From the NCBI GenBank assembly GCA_013151785.1, contig JAADHP010000050.1, forward strand, positions 1 to 7,687: a stretch of DNA of 7,687 nt. The letters run 5' to 3'. Positions 1 to 6,630 of the stretch are shown here, piece by piece. How positions within the stretch are numbered: the first letter of the stretch is position 1; each line of letters opens with the position of its first letter. Made by a program: the position numbers and the translations under genes. Under the pieces are notes generated by a model. That model was not told the DNA's origin. It searched no databases and worked only from the letters and a program-made list of their open reading frames with translations. Source of the stretch: Nitrospirota bacterium. Lineage in GTDB: Bacteria; Nitrospirota; Thermodesulfovibrionia; Thermodesulfovibrionales; JdFR-85.

Positions 1-85
1 CCGTGAGGGCAAATCGCAAAATTCCCTCGGAGACGTGCATGGATGCACGTCGAGAATGATGTGTAAGACTCTACCATACCACTGC
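1..85 (-). repeat. Family A palindromic element, copy 1 (truncated by window start)
   Basis: Read on the minus strand, this is the same element as 7223-7358. The 5' outer arm (66-85) and linker match that copy with one difference. They are followed by CATTCTC (52-58), a perfect 9-bp hairpin with a 2-nt loop (32-51), TCCGAGG (25-31), the arm GAATTTTGC (16-24) and a second arm starting GATTTGCC. The partner arm is 7-15, GGGCAAATC, and pairing continues to position 1. The distal outer arm lies outside the window. The hairpin sequence at 32-51 differs from the right-hand copy but is equally perfect. No coding potential is seen. Function unknown. Confidence 0.8.
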
Positions 86-136
86 AGCAAGATTGTCTGT
101 TTTCAATTTATATCTAAAATTAACCATGCTGTTCAG

Positions 137-190
137 TATCAGGTGGAGGTGGTGAAGAACCAAGGGGTCGTGAATCACCTCCACCTGATA
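137..190. repeat. Family B palindrome, short form
   Basis: Two perfect 15-bp arms, TATCAGGTGGAGGTG (137-151) and CACCTCCACCTGATA (176-190), enclose a 24-nt loop. The loop begins GTGAAGAA and ends GTGAAT. The longer palindrome at 7491-7639 has GTGAAGAA at the same place just inside its 5' arm and ATGAAC just before its 3' arm; the shared stretch AGGTGGTGAAGAA is 13 bp. There is no T-run after the stem on the plus strand, so a simple terminator is unlikely. Bases 86-136 and 191-256 around it show no gene or clear signal. Confidence 0.7.
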
Positions 191-256
191 GTCCTGTCAA
201 AAATTTCAACTTTTATGTCAAACTCAAAGTATCCTTAACTTATCAGTCAATTTTAA

Positions 257-433
257 GGTTAGATAGGTATTGGCTTTACCGCTCATTCTCGGCAGGCCTC
301 AGCACTACCCCAAAAAGTCTTCGACTTTTCGGGGGCCCCATTCTGCCTGCCTCCGAGGCAGGCAATCACTTCACCATCCAGGTGAAATCTATAGATTGCC
401 TGAAAACCGCTCAAAGCCAATACCTATCTAACC
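257..433 (+). repeat. Family A palindromic element, copy 2 (divergent, with internal hairpin insert)
   Basis: Perfect 21-bp outer arms lie at 257-277 and 413-433. Inside are CATTCTC (284-290), hairpin-1 arms GGCAGGC (291-297) and GCCTGCC (345-351), TCCGAGG (352-358), and a second stem-loop with outer arms CAGGCAAT (359-366) and ATTGCCTG (395-402) and inner arms TTCACC (370-375) and GGTGAA (381-386). Hairpin 1 carries an extra stem-loop, 308-319 with 323-334, 12 bp with one mismatch and a TTC loop. The outer arms have no sequence similarity to those of the other copies but are the same length. The element starts 46 bp downstream of the tolC stop on tolC's side and may lie at the end of its transcript. 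Confidence 0.8.
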
Positions 434-479
434 ACTATATGTTTGAAATATATTCAATCAGTCACTCAGATCAAAAAGT

Positions 480-1811
480 TCAAAATTGATTTATCATCTT
501 CATCAGTATTCCGCTCTGATAATACAGCTCTGCCAGAGAGGCAATGTAGCCATTCTCGGCATCCACAAGCTTTGCCCTTGCAGTGTCAAGCATCACCTGG
601 GTATCAAGAAGGTCAACCATGGGCGAAAGGGAGTTTTCATATCGCCTCTCCACGAGTCTCAATGCCTCTTCAGCCTCTTTCAGTGAGGCCCTTGCAAGCT
701 CAAGCTCTTTTTTCTTCTCCATGACCCTTTCATAGGCCTCATGGACCCTGAAGGCTATCTCCTTTTCAAGCCCCTTCCTGTATTCTGTTACCTTCTTGAC
801 TTCAGCCTTAGCCTTTCTGATCTTCGCCCTGGTAGTGGCATCAAAGAAATTCCATCGCAGGAATGCAGTTATCATATAACTGCCACCCTCAGCACCAAGG
901 GGCCTTCTATGGTCATTTATCTGATAGCTGCCACCAAGGCCTATCTGTGGAAGCAGGGCAGCCTTTTCAAGATCAACAGCCCTGGAGGCTATCTCTTCTT
1001 TTCTTTTGAGTGACAGAAGGTCTGTCCTCTGCTTCGTGGCATTAAGATAGACATCCACTGAATCAAGACTGAAGAGGGGTCTCTCCTGCTCTGCATCAAA
1101 GGGTTCTGTGCTGCCAAGGAGCAAACCCAGGGCCTTGCGGGCAATACGTAGTGATGTCTCTGAGGAGGTGAGCATCCTTTCAGCATCCTTCAGTGCCACC
1201 TCAGCCCTTAAAAGGTCAGAATAAAGCCCCAGTCCGTTTTCATATCTGAGTCGGGCAAGCCTTTTGTGCTCTTTTGCATCCTCAACAGCCTTTTTCGAGA
1301 TCTCAACATAGGCTTTCGCCTTCTGGATATTCAGATATGCCTTTACCACCTTGAGTGCCACCTCTTCCTTTTTTCTTTCAAACTCCAGCTGTCTTGATTT
1401 CAGCACTCCCTCTGCCATATCTATTCTTATTGATATCTCGGGAACATAAAGGGGCTGTTCAAAACGAAAGGTGGTCTGAAAATCACTCAGGGGCTCGGGG
1501 TTGTTCAGCCCATCTATTGCAAAATCACTCTGAGTAAATCGTTCCTGATTCAGTTTTGCCATGAAGGAGTAGGTGGGGTTGTCCGTTCTTAAGAATCGCT
1601 CCTCCATGATCAGTTTCGGATAGCGATGGGCACGGGCAATGTTAATATCCTCCTCATAAGCCCTGACAGACCAGGTGAATGCCCTGATTTCGGGATTCTC
1701 CTTCATGGCCCGTTCAATGGCCTCTCGGAGAGATACTGTCTCCATGGCCCAGGCAATAGTCGATGGAATTATTAATAGAACCAGTAAGATAATTCCCACC
1801 CTGTATCTCAT
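480..1811 (-). CDS. tolC: TolC-family outer-membrane efflux protein
   Basis: This 443-residue protein is predicted to form a trimeric outer-membrane and periplasmic duct for a type I secretion or efflux pump. Residues 1-22 form a signal peptide (basic start, hydrophobic core, AWA before the likely cut). The mature part shows the two tandem OEP repeats of the family: the helix-turn motif RYENGLGLYSDLL at about 189-201 recurs as RYENSLSPMVDLL at about 390-402, flanked by long Lys/Glu-rich amphipathic helices. Length is normal for the family. The ATG at 1811 is chosen because it is followed directly by the signal peptide and preceded by AAGGAGG at good spacing; an upstream in-frame ATG at 1859 would put 16 polar residues before it. 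The ATG overlaps the arsR stop in ATGA, so translation is probably coupled. No membrane-fusion or inner-membrane pump gene follows. Family assignment is firm; the substrate is unknown. Confidence 0.94.
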   Translation of the reverse strand: MRYRVGIILLVLLIIPSTIAWAMETVSLREAIERAMKENPEIRAFTWSVRAYEEDINIARAHRYPKLIMEERFLRTDNPTYSFMAKLNQERFTQSDFAIDGLNNPEPLSDFQTTFRFEQPLYVPEISIRIDMAEGVLKSRQLEFERKKEEVALKVVKAYLNIQKAKAYVEISKKAVEDAKEHKRLARLRYENGLGLYSDLLRAEVALKDAERMLTSSETSLRIARKALGLLLGSTEPFDAEQERPLFSLDSVDVYLNATKQRTDLLSLKRKEEIASRAVDLEKAALLPQIGLGGSYQINDHRRPLGAEGGSYMITAFLRWNFFDATTRAKIRKAKAEVKKVTEYRKGLEKEIAFRVHEAYERVMEKKKELELARASLKEAEEALRLVERRYENSLSPMVDLLDTQVMLDTARAKLVDAENGYIASLAELYYQSGILMKMINQF

Positions 1812-2233
1812 ACTACCTCCTTCTGGGTATCTCGTTTGCTTCTCTTCTCCATCCGCCATTTCATGAATTTCTTGTAGGCATCCATGTCACATCTTCCTGT
1901 ACGCTTCTGGAATTCTGTGCAGTCCTGAACAGCTTCCATGTCCTGTAAATATATATCATCCTCTGACAGACTCCTTCTTAATAGTTCCATTATAGTATTT
2001 TTTTCATCAGTCAGGTTCTTTTTTATTCTGTAAAACTTCAGCTTACCCTCTTTCCGTTCCTCAAGGAATCCCATACGGGCGAGTATGGAAAGATTCCTTG
2101 ATACAAGGGGCTGTGACAGACCCACAATGCCCATCAACTGGCATACACAGAGTTCCTTTCTGTCAAGCACCATGAGCAGCCTGAGCCTGTTCACGTCAGA
2201 AAGTGTCTTGAATAGCTCGGCAATCTTTTTCAT
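1808..2233 (-). CDS. ArsR/SmtB-family metal(loid)-responsive repressor
   Basis: This 141-residue winged-helix repressor is expected to leave its operator when a thiophilic metal or metalloid binds. The motif ELCVC at residues 27-31 gives Cys29 and Cys31, the alpha3-type site of ArsR/CadC proteins, although the usual following D-L-C is Q-L-M here. Cys105 and Cys115 in the C-terminal tail could complete the site. The recognition helix is at about 40-54 (SQPLVSRNLSILARM) and the wing at about 58-70. The tail past residue 90 is long and ends strongly basic. The ATG at 2233 has no Shine-Dalgarno and lies 7 bp after a -10 box, so the message appears leaderless. An in-frame TTG at 2281 lies upstream of the promoter and is rejected. 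The gene is first in an operon with tolC, whose expression it probably controls. The inducer cannot be read from the sequence. Confidence 0.93.
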   Translation of the reverse strand: MKKIAELFKTLSDVNRLRLLMVLDRKELCVCQLMGIVGLSQPLVSRNLSILARMGFLEERKEGKLKFYRIKKNLTDEKNTIMELLRRSLSEDDIYLQDMEAVQDCTEFQKRTGRCDMDAYKKFMKWRMEKRSKRDTQKEVV

Positions 2234-2239
2234 ATTAAT

Positions 2240-2259
2240 ATATAAACATATGTTAATAT
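2240..2259. promoter_or_regulatory. Likely ArsR operator
   Basis: ATATAAACATATGTTAATAT is a 20-bp palindrome with one mismatched pair (9 of 10 positions per half). Its ATA...AA...TT...TAT layout resembles operators of the ArsR/SmtB family. It lies between and over the -35 and -10 elements of the arsR promoter and ends 6 bp before the arsR ATG, where bound repressor would block RNA polymerase. Palindrome seen; binding inferred. Confidence 0.7.
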
Positions 2260-2269
2260 TAAAAGTCAA
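2241..2269 (-). promoter_or_regulatory. arsR-tolC promoter
   Basis: On the minus strand TTGACT (2269-2264) is separated by exactly 17 bp from TTTATA (2246-2241). Transcription would begin at about 2234-2233, at the arsR ATG itself. A second TTGACT at 2281-2276, 12 bp upstream, has no partner at useful spacing. Confidence 0.68.
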
Positions 2270-2320
2270 GCCCCGAGTCAAAAAATTTTTAGCCTCACCC
2301 CTTCATACGTTGATTATAAA

Positions 2321-2349
2321 AATACTTGACAAAATCTTTATCAAGTATT
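2321..2349. promoter_or_regulatory. HspR operator (HAIR-like inverted repeat)
   Basis: AATACTTGA (2321-2329) and TCAAGTATT (2341-2349) form a perfect 9-bp inverted repeat separated by 11 bp. The published HspR site, HAIR, is CTTGAGT-N7-ACTCAAG, which equals CTTGA-N11-TCAAG at its outer positions. This site matches that core and spacing exactly; only the inner GT/AC pairs differ. It covers the -35 and spacer of the dnaJ promoter, and hspR is the second gene of the operon, so autoregulation is the natural reading. Confidence 0.83.
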
Positions 2350-2354
2350 ATAAT
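2326..2354 (+). promoter_or_regulatory. Consensus sigma70-type promoter of the dnaJ-hspR-clpB operon
   Basis: TTGACA (2326-2331), a 17-bp spacer and TATAAT (2349-2354) give a perfect housekeeping promoter. Transcription should begin near 2361, leaving a leader of about 31 nt before the dnaJ ATG. So strong a promoter in front of heat-shock genes is expected to need a repressor, consistent with the overlapping HspR-type site. Confidence 0.88.
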
Positions 2355-2376
2355 ATAACTGATGTAAAAACTAAGA

Positions 2377-2395
2377 ACATGGAGGGTGTCCATGT
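2377..2395 (+). promoter_or_regulatory. Possible RNA thermometer hairpin over the dnaJ start
   Basis: ACATGGA (2377-2383) and TCCATGT (2389-2395) pair perfectly over 7 bp around the loop GGGTG. The 5' arm and loop contain the Shine-Dalgarno GGAGGG (2381-2386) and the 3' arm contains the start codon ATG (2392-2394). In RNA this would partly hide both, as in known heat-shock RNA thermometers. The pairing is seen directly; thermal control is inference. Confidence 0.45.
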
Positions 2396-3489
2396 CTTCC
2401 ACAACAAAGGATTATTATGAGATACTGGGTGTAAGTAAAGATGCCTCTCAGGATGAGATAAAAAAGGCATACAGGCGTCTTGCAAGGAAATACCATCCTG
2501 ATCTCAACCCCGGAAACAAGGAGGCAGAGCAGCGGTTCAAGGAGATAAACGAGGCATATGATGTGCTTGGTGATCCCAAGAAAAGGGCTGAATATGACAG
2601 GCTGGGTCATCAGGCATTCACCTCCGGATACGAGGGATTTGAAGGTTTTAAGGATTTTGATTTTGCATCTAATTTTGATTTTGGTGGTTTTGGTGATTTC
2701 TTCTCTGACCTCTTTGGAGAAAGAACCACTTTCAGGGAAGCACCCCTTAAGGGTGCCGACCTTGTGATGAGAATGACCCTCACCATGGAGGAGGCATTCT
2801 CAGGAGTTACAAGGCCGATAAATGTAAGCAGACATATTACATGCCCCCGTTGTGGAGGACGTGGTGCTGAAAGCTATGACAGATGCAGCCGTTGTGGTGG
2901 CACAGGAAAGGTGGGTACAAGAAAGGGCTTCTTCAGTATTACCCAGACCTGTCCTGATTGCGGAGGTTCAGGCAGACGTGCAATAAGGTTCTGTACCGAG
3001 TGTCGCGGAAGTGGTACCCTTCTGAAAACAGAGACAGTGAAGGTTAAGATTCCGGCCGGTGTTGACACTGGTTCCAGGGTGAAGCTTTCAGGGATGGGCG
3101 AGGCAGGCAGAAATGGTGGTCCTGCCGGAGATCTTTATATTGAAATCGAGGTGCTGCCTCATCCCTTCTTCAGACGTGATGGCAGCGATGTCTATGTGGA
3201 GGTGCCTGTTACTGTTCCGGAGGCAGCACTTGGAGCCAAGATAGAGGTACCCACACTTGATGGGCTCACAAAGATGACCCTTCCGCCCGGTACCCAGGGA
3301 GGCCAGAAATTCAAGCTGAAAGGCAAGGGCTTTCCCTTACCAAAGGGTGGTGGAAGGGGAGACCAGTATGTAATAGTAAAGATTGTTATTCCAAAAGAGC
3401 TTGACAGCAAAGGCAGGGCACTTATCAGCAAGATGGAGGAACTTTATCGGGAAAATCCAAGGGAAAGGCTGGTGAGTAGAAGATGGTAG
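2392..3489 (+). CDS. dnaJ: Chaperone DnaJ (type I Hsp40)
   Basis: This 365-residue cytoplasmic co-chaperone should stimulate DnaK ATPase and deliver unfolded proteins. The J domain spans residues 7-72 with the catalytic HPD at 35-37. A Gly/Phe/Asp-rich linker follows at 78-112 with repeated FDF and FGDFF segments. The zinc region has all four CxxCxGxG motifs, at about 151, 165, 187 and 201, so it is a full type I protein rather than CbpA. Two beta-rich substrate-binding domains follow to about 335, then a short dimerisation tail. The ATG at 2392 is chosen over a GTG at 2386 because the Shine-Dalgarno GGAGGG ends at 2386, which suits the ATG and overlaps the GTG. The gene is first in the operon and overlaps hspR by 7 bp. 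Neither dnaK nor grpE is in the window, so this may be a second, stress-dedicated DnaJ. Confidence 0.96.
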   Translation: MSSTTKDYYEILGVSKDASQDEIKKAYRRLARKYHPDLNPGNKEAEQRFKEINEAYDVLGDPKKRAEYDRLGHQAFTSGYEGFEGFKDFDFASNFDFGGFGDFFSDLFGERTTFREAPLKGADLVMRMTLTMEEAFSGVTRPINVSRHITCPRCGGRGAESYDRCSRCGGTGKVGTRKGFFSITQTCPDCGGSGRRAIRFCTECRGSGTLLKTETVKVKIPAGVDTGSRVKLSGMGEAGRNGGPAGDLYIEIEVLPHPFFRRDGSDVYVEVPVTVPEAALGAKIEVPTLDGLTKMTLPPGTQGGQKFKLKGKGFPLPKGGGRGDQYVIVKIVIPKELDSKGRALISKMEELYRENPRERLVSRRW

Positions 3490-3824
3490 AGGACAGGACA
3501 AGACCGGTTTATATGATCAGCGTTGTATCCGAGATGCTGGGGGTTCATCCTCAGACACTGAGACTGTATGAACGAGAGGGGCTCATAAAGCCAAAGAGGG
3601 TGAATAATCAGAGGCTTTACTCGAGGGAGGATATAGAAAGACTCTCACTGATACTGGAGTTGAGCCGAGACCTTGGGGTTAACAAAGCAGGAGTGGATAT
3701 TATTCTCAGGATGCGTGATCGCATGATAGCACTACAGCGGGAGATGGAGATGATGATGCAGTGTCTTGAGGATGACCTGAGAAGACAGTTTCAGAAACGA
3801 ATAAAGGAGATATTGTCTGAATAG
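3483..3824 (+). CDS. hspR: HspR, MerR-family heat-shock repressor
   Basis: This 113-residue DNA-binding protein is predicted to repress chaperone genes; in Streptomyces HspR works with DnaK as co-repressor. The sequence PVYMISVVSEMLGVHPQTL at residues 8-26 followed by RLYEREGLI is the hallmark HspR/MerR helix-turn-helix start, with the wing NNQRLYS at 41-47. Residues 75-112 form a charged amphipathic helix suited to dimerisation. There is no cysteine-based effector site; the only Cys is residue 94. The ATG at 3483 sits inside the end of dnaJ (ATGGTAG overlap), so translation is likely coupled to dnaJ; the local Shine-Dalgarno is weak. A later Met at residue 11 would cut into the first helix. 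A site of the HspR type covers the promoter upstream of dnaJ, implying negative feedback on its own operon. Confidence 0.95.
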   Translation: MVEDRTRPVYMISVVSEMLGVHPQTLRLYEREGLIKPKRVNNQRLYSREDIERLSLILELSRDLGVNKAGVDIILRMRDRMIALQREMEMMMQCLEDDLRRQFQKRIKEILSE

Positions 3825-3850
3825 TGCCCGGTTTTGAGTGTTATAACAAT

Positions 3851-3877
3851 AACCAGTATACCAGTAACCAATATACC
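3851..3877 (+). repeat. Short imperfect direct repeat upstream of clpB
   Basis: AACCAGTATACC (3851-3862) is repeated as AACCAATATACC (3866-3877), 11 of 12 bases alike with a 15-bp period. It lies in the 73-bp gap between hspR and clpB, just before the clpB ribosome-binding site AAGGAGG (3882-3888). The gap has no clear promoter, terminator or HspR-type site. Role unknown; replication slippage is enough to explain it. Confidence 0.5.
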
Positions 3878-3897
3878 AAAAAAGGAGGTATTGAGCC

Positions 3898-6543
3898 ATG
3901 AGAATGGATAAATTGACAATGAAATCCCAGGAGGCCCTGCAGGAGGCCCAGAGGATTGCAGAATCAAAGGGCAATCAGGAGCTTCAGCCTGAACATCTGC
4001 TCCTGGCACTCCTGAGTGATGATGAGGGTGTGCCTGTGCAGATAATGCAGAATATGGGAGTTGATCATAATCTCCTGAAGAAGGATATTGAACAGGAGAT
4101 CAATCGCTTCCCAAAGGTGATGGGTGCAACGCCACTTGGTCAGATCTATGTGTCTCCCAGGTTGAAAAGGGTGTTTGAGGAGGCATGGTCACAGGCACAG
4201 CATCTCAAGGATGAGTACATGAGCACCGAGCATCTGCTCCTGGGAATTATCAAGGAAGGTGGCCCTGCTGCGGATATCCTCAATCGTTATAATGTGACTG
4301 AGCAGAGGGTGCTTGAGGTGATGACGCAGATTCGAGGCTCCCAGCGGGTAACAGACCCGAACCCAGAGGATAAGTATCAGGCACTTAAACGATATGCCCG
4401 TGACCTTACCGAGCTTGCCAGTAAGGGTAAGCTTGATCCTGTAATCGGAAGAGACGAAGAGATCAGGAGGGTTATGCAGGTACTTGCAAGGAGAACCAAG
4501 AACAACCCTGTGCTGATTGGTGATCCAGGGGTTGGTAAAACTGCTATTGTTGAAGGGCTTGCACAGAGAATCGTGGCTGGTGATGTGCCTGAACCCCTCA
4601 AGGACAAGAAGGTGATTGCCCTTGATATGGGTGCCCTTGTGGCAGGCTCAAAATTCAGGGGTGAGTTTGAGGAAAGACTTAAGGCAATACTCAAGGAGAT
4701 TGAACAGGCTGAGGGAAGGATTATACTCTTCATTGACGAGCTGCATACCCTTGTTGGTGCTGGTGCGGCAGAAGGTGCAATAGATGCATCCAATATGCTG
4801 AAGCCCGCACTTGCAAGAGGGGAGTTACGATGCATTGGTGCGACCACTGTGGATGAATACAGGAAGTATATAGAGAAAGACCCTGCACTGGAAAGGAGGT
4901 TTCAGCCTGTATATGTAGGTGAGCCCTCTGTGGAGGACACCATCTCCATTCTGAGGGGACTTAAAGAGAGATACGAGGTTCATCACGGTGTAAAGATAAA
5001 GGATTCTGCCCTTGTTGCTGCTGCTGTGCTTTCAAACAGATATATTACAGACAGGTTCCTGCCTGACAAGGCAATAGATCTGATAGACGAGGCTGCGGCA
5101 AGGCTCAGAATGGAGATTGACAGTATGCCAGTGGAGCTTGACGAGATCGAGAGAAGGCTCAAACAGCTGGAGATTGAAAAACAGGCGGTTATGAAGGATG
5201 ACTCCAGGGATGCCAAGGAGAAACTGGAAAAACTGCAGAAAGAGATCGCTGAGCTTGAGGAAAAACGGGGAGCACTCAGGGCACAATGGCTTGCAGAAAA
5301 GGAGATTATCCAGAATATTAGACAACTGAAAGAACAGATTGAAGAGACACGCCTTGAAGCTGAAAAGGCAACCCGTGAGGGTGATCTCACAAGGGCAGCA
5401 GAACTTAAATATGGTCGTCTGGTGGAACTTCAGAAACAGCTTGAAGAGGCCAACAAAAAGCTTGAGGACTTCAAACACCGCCGCAGGATGCTGAAAGAAG
5501 AGGTTGATGAAGAGGATATTGCCCTTGTAGTCTCCAAGTGGACAGGCATCCCTGTAAGCAAGATGCTCGAGGGTGAGACACAGAAGCTTCTGCGTATGGA
5601 AGAAAGGCTTAAGATGAGGGTGGTTGGCCAGGATGAGGCTATTGTGGCTGTGGCTGATGCTGTAAGAAGGGCAAGGGCAGGCATCCAGGATCCCAATAGA
5701 CCTATTGGTTCCTTCATTTTTCTTGGTCCCACAGGTGTGGGCAAAACAGAACTTGCAAAGGCACTGGCAGAGTTTCTCTTTGATGATGAAAATGCATTGA
5801 TAAGAATAGACATGTCAGAGTATCAGGAAAGACACACTGTTTCCAGACTCATAGGTGCACCGCCTGGTTATGTGGGTTATGAAGAGGGTGGCCAGTTGAC
5901 AGAAGCGGTAAGGAGAAGACCCTATTCAGTGGTGCTTTTCGATGAGATTGAAAAGGCACATCCAGAGGTGTTCAATGTGCTGCTTCAACTACTTGATGAT
6001 GGTCGGCTTACAGATGGCAAGGGCAGGACTGTAGACTTCCGAAACACGGTGGTTATCATGACATCCAATATAGGCAGTATCCACATCCAGGAGATGCTTG
6101 AAAGGAGAGAAAAGGCGCCGGATACGCACTGGAGTGGCACTGACAACAGGGAACTGAAAGAGCTTATCATGGAGGATCTGAAGAAGTTCTTCCGTCCCGA
6201 GTTCCTGAACAGGGTGGATGAGATTATAATATTCAATCCACTGAACAAGGAATTGCTGAAGGATATAGTGGAGATCCAGATCAACAGGATGAAGAAATAT
6301 CTGAAAGAGAAGAAGATAGATATAGTGCTTACCGATGCTGCAAAGGAGCATCTTGCAGAGGCTGGTTATGATCCAATATATGGCGCAAGACCTCTCAAGA
6401 GAGTCATACAGAAGGAGGTACTAAACCCCCTGGCAAAACTCCTCCTTGAGGGGAGGTTCGAAGAAGGAGATATTGTCGAGGTTGACTACAGGGACGGCAG
6501 GATGGTGTTTGAAAAGACTATTCAGGCAGAAGTGGTGGCATAG
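3898..6543 (+). CDS. clpB: ATP-dependent disaggregase ClpB (Hsp104 family)
   Basis: This 881-residue cytoplasmic hexameric AAA+ machine should thread and dissolve aggregated proteins together with DnaK/DnaJ. The N domain (about 1-150) has two Clp-N repeats, each ending in a HLLLxLL-type motif. NBD1 has Walker A GDPGVGKT at 208-215, Walker B FIDE ending at D280-E281 and arginine fingers R333-R334. A long Lys/Glu-rich coiled-coil M domain at about 405-540 separates ClpB from ClpA and ClpC. NBD2 has Walker A GPTGVGKT at 610-617, Walker B LFDE at D682-E683, an arginine finger at R772 in FLNRVDE, and sensor 2 GARPLKR from 829. All catalytic residues are intact. The length is slightly above the usual 857-870. 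The ATG at 3898 has AAGGAGG 9 nt upstream. It follows hspR by 73 bp on the same strand, probably in the same transcript. Confidence 0.98.
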   Translation: MRMDKLTMKSQEALQEAQRIAESKGNQELQPEHLLLALLSDDEGVPVQIMQNMGVDHNLLKKDIEQEINRFPKVMGATPLGQIYVSPRLKRVFEEAWSQAQHLKDEYMSTEHLLLGIIKEGGPAADILNRYNVTEQRVLEVMTQIRGSQRVTDPNPEDKYQALKRYARDLTELASKGKLDPVIGRDEEIRRVMQVLARRTKNNPVLIGDPGVGKTAIVEGLAQRIVAGDVPEPLKDKKVIALDMGALVAGSKFRGEFEERLKAILKEIEQAEGRIILFIDELHTLVGAGAAEGAIDASNMLKPALARGELRCIGATTVDEYRKYIEKDPALERRFQPVYVGEPSVEDTISILRGLKERYEVHHGVKIKDSALVAAAVLSNRYITDRFLPDKAIDLIDEAAARLRMEIDSMPVELDEIERRLKQLEIEKQAVMKDDSRDAKEKLEKLQKEIAELEEKRGALRAQWLAEKEIIQNIRQLKEQIEETRLEAEKATREGDLTRAAELKYGRLVELQKQLEEANKKLEDFKHRRRMLKEEVDEEDIALVVSKWTGIPVSKMLEGETQKLLRMEERLKMRVVGQDEAIVAVADAVRRARAGIQDPNRPIGSFIFLGPTGVGKTELAKALAEFLFDDENALIRIDMSEYQERHTVSRLIGAPPGYVGYEEGGQLTEAVRRRPYSVVLFDEIEKAHPEVFNVLLQLLDDGRLTDGKGRTVDFRNTVVIMTSNIGSIHIQEMLERREKAPDTHWSGTDNRELKELIMEDLKKFFRPEFLNRVDEIIIFNPLNKELLKDIVEIQINRMKKYLKEKKIDIVLTDAAKEHLAEAGYDPIYGARPLKRVIQKEVLNPLAKLLLEGRFEEGDIVEVDYRDGRMVFEKTIQAEVVA

Positions 6544-6587
6544 ATACAGATGGCAGTACCAGCTGTGTGGTGCTTACCGAAAATGTA

Positions 6588-6600
6588 TGGCCTTTGGCCA
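6588..6600. other. Small inverted repeat in the clpB-hsp20 gap
   Basis: TGGCC-TTT-GGCCA forms a 5-bp hairpin 43 bp before the hsp20 ATG. It has no following T-run, so it is not a convincing terminator; it may be an RNA-processing or stability hairpin, or chance. Confidence 0.35.
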
Positions 6601-6630
6601 GTAAAAGAATAAAAACAGGAGGTGTCACTT

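Noticed and set aside
35..238. Small ORF at the left end
   Set aside because: It crosses the family A arm and the family B palindrome and has no ribosome-binding site.
257..433. Integron attC site, because GTTAGAT and ATCTAAC occur in the outer arms
   Set aside because: The motif order is inside-out relative to attC (which runs RYYYAAC to GTTRRRY), the other copies lack these motifs, and no integrase or cassette genes are present.
1..433. CRISPR array
   Set aside because: The repeats are few, palindromic, of mixed orientation and not evenly spaced.
2234..2281. N-terminal extension of ArsR from a TTG at 2281
   Set aside because: It would place the promoter and operator inside the gene, and the added residues do not resemble ArsR proteins; the protein begins naturally at MKKIAELFKTLSD.
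3832..3845. TTTTGAGTG before clpB as a second HspR site
   Set aside because: Only one half-site is present; no TCAAG arm follows at 11-bp spacing.
4377..5813. Long minus-strand open frames opposite clpB
   Set aside because: They mirror the codon pattern of clpB (Ser/Leu-rich shadow translations) and lack start signals.
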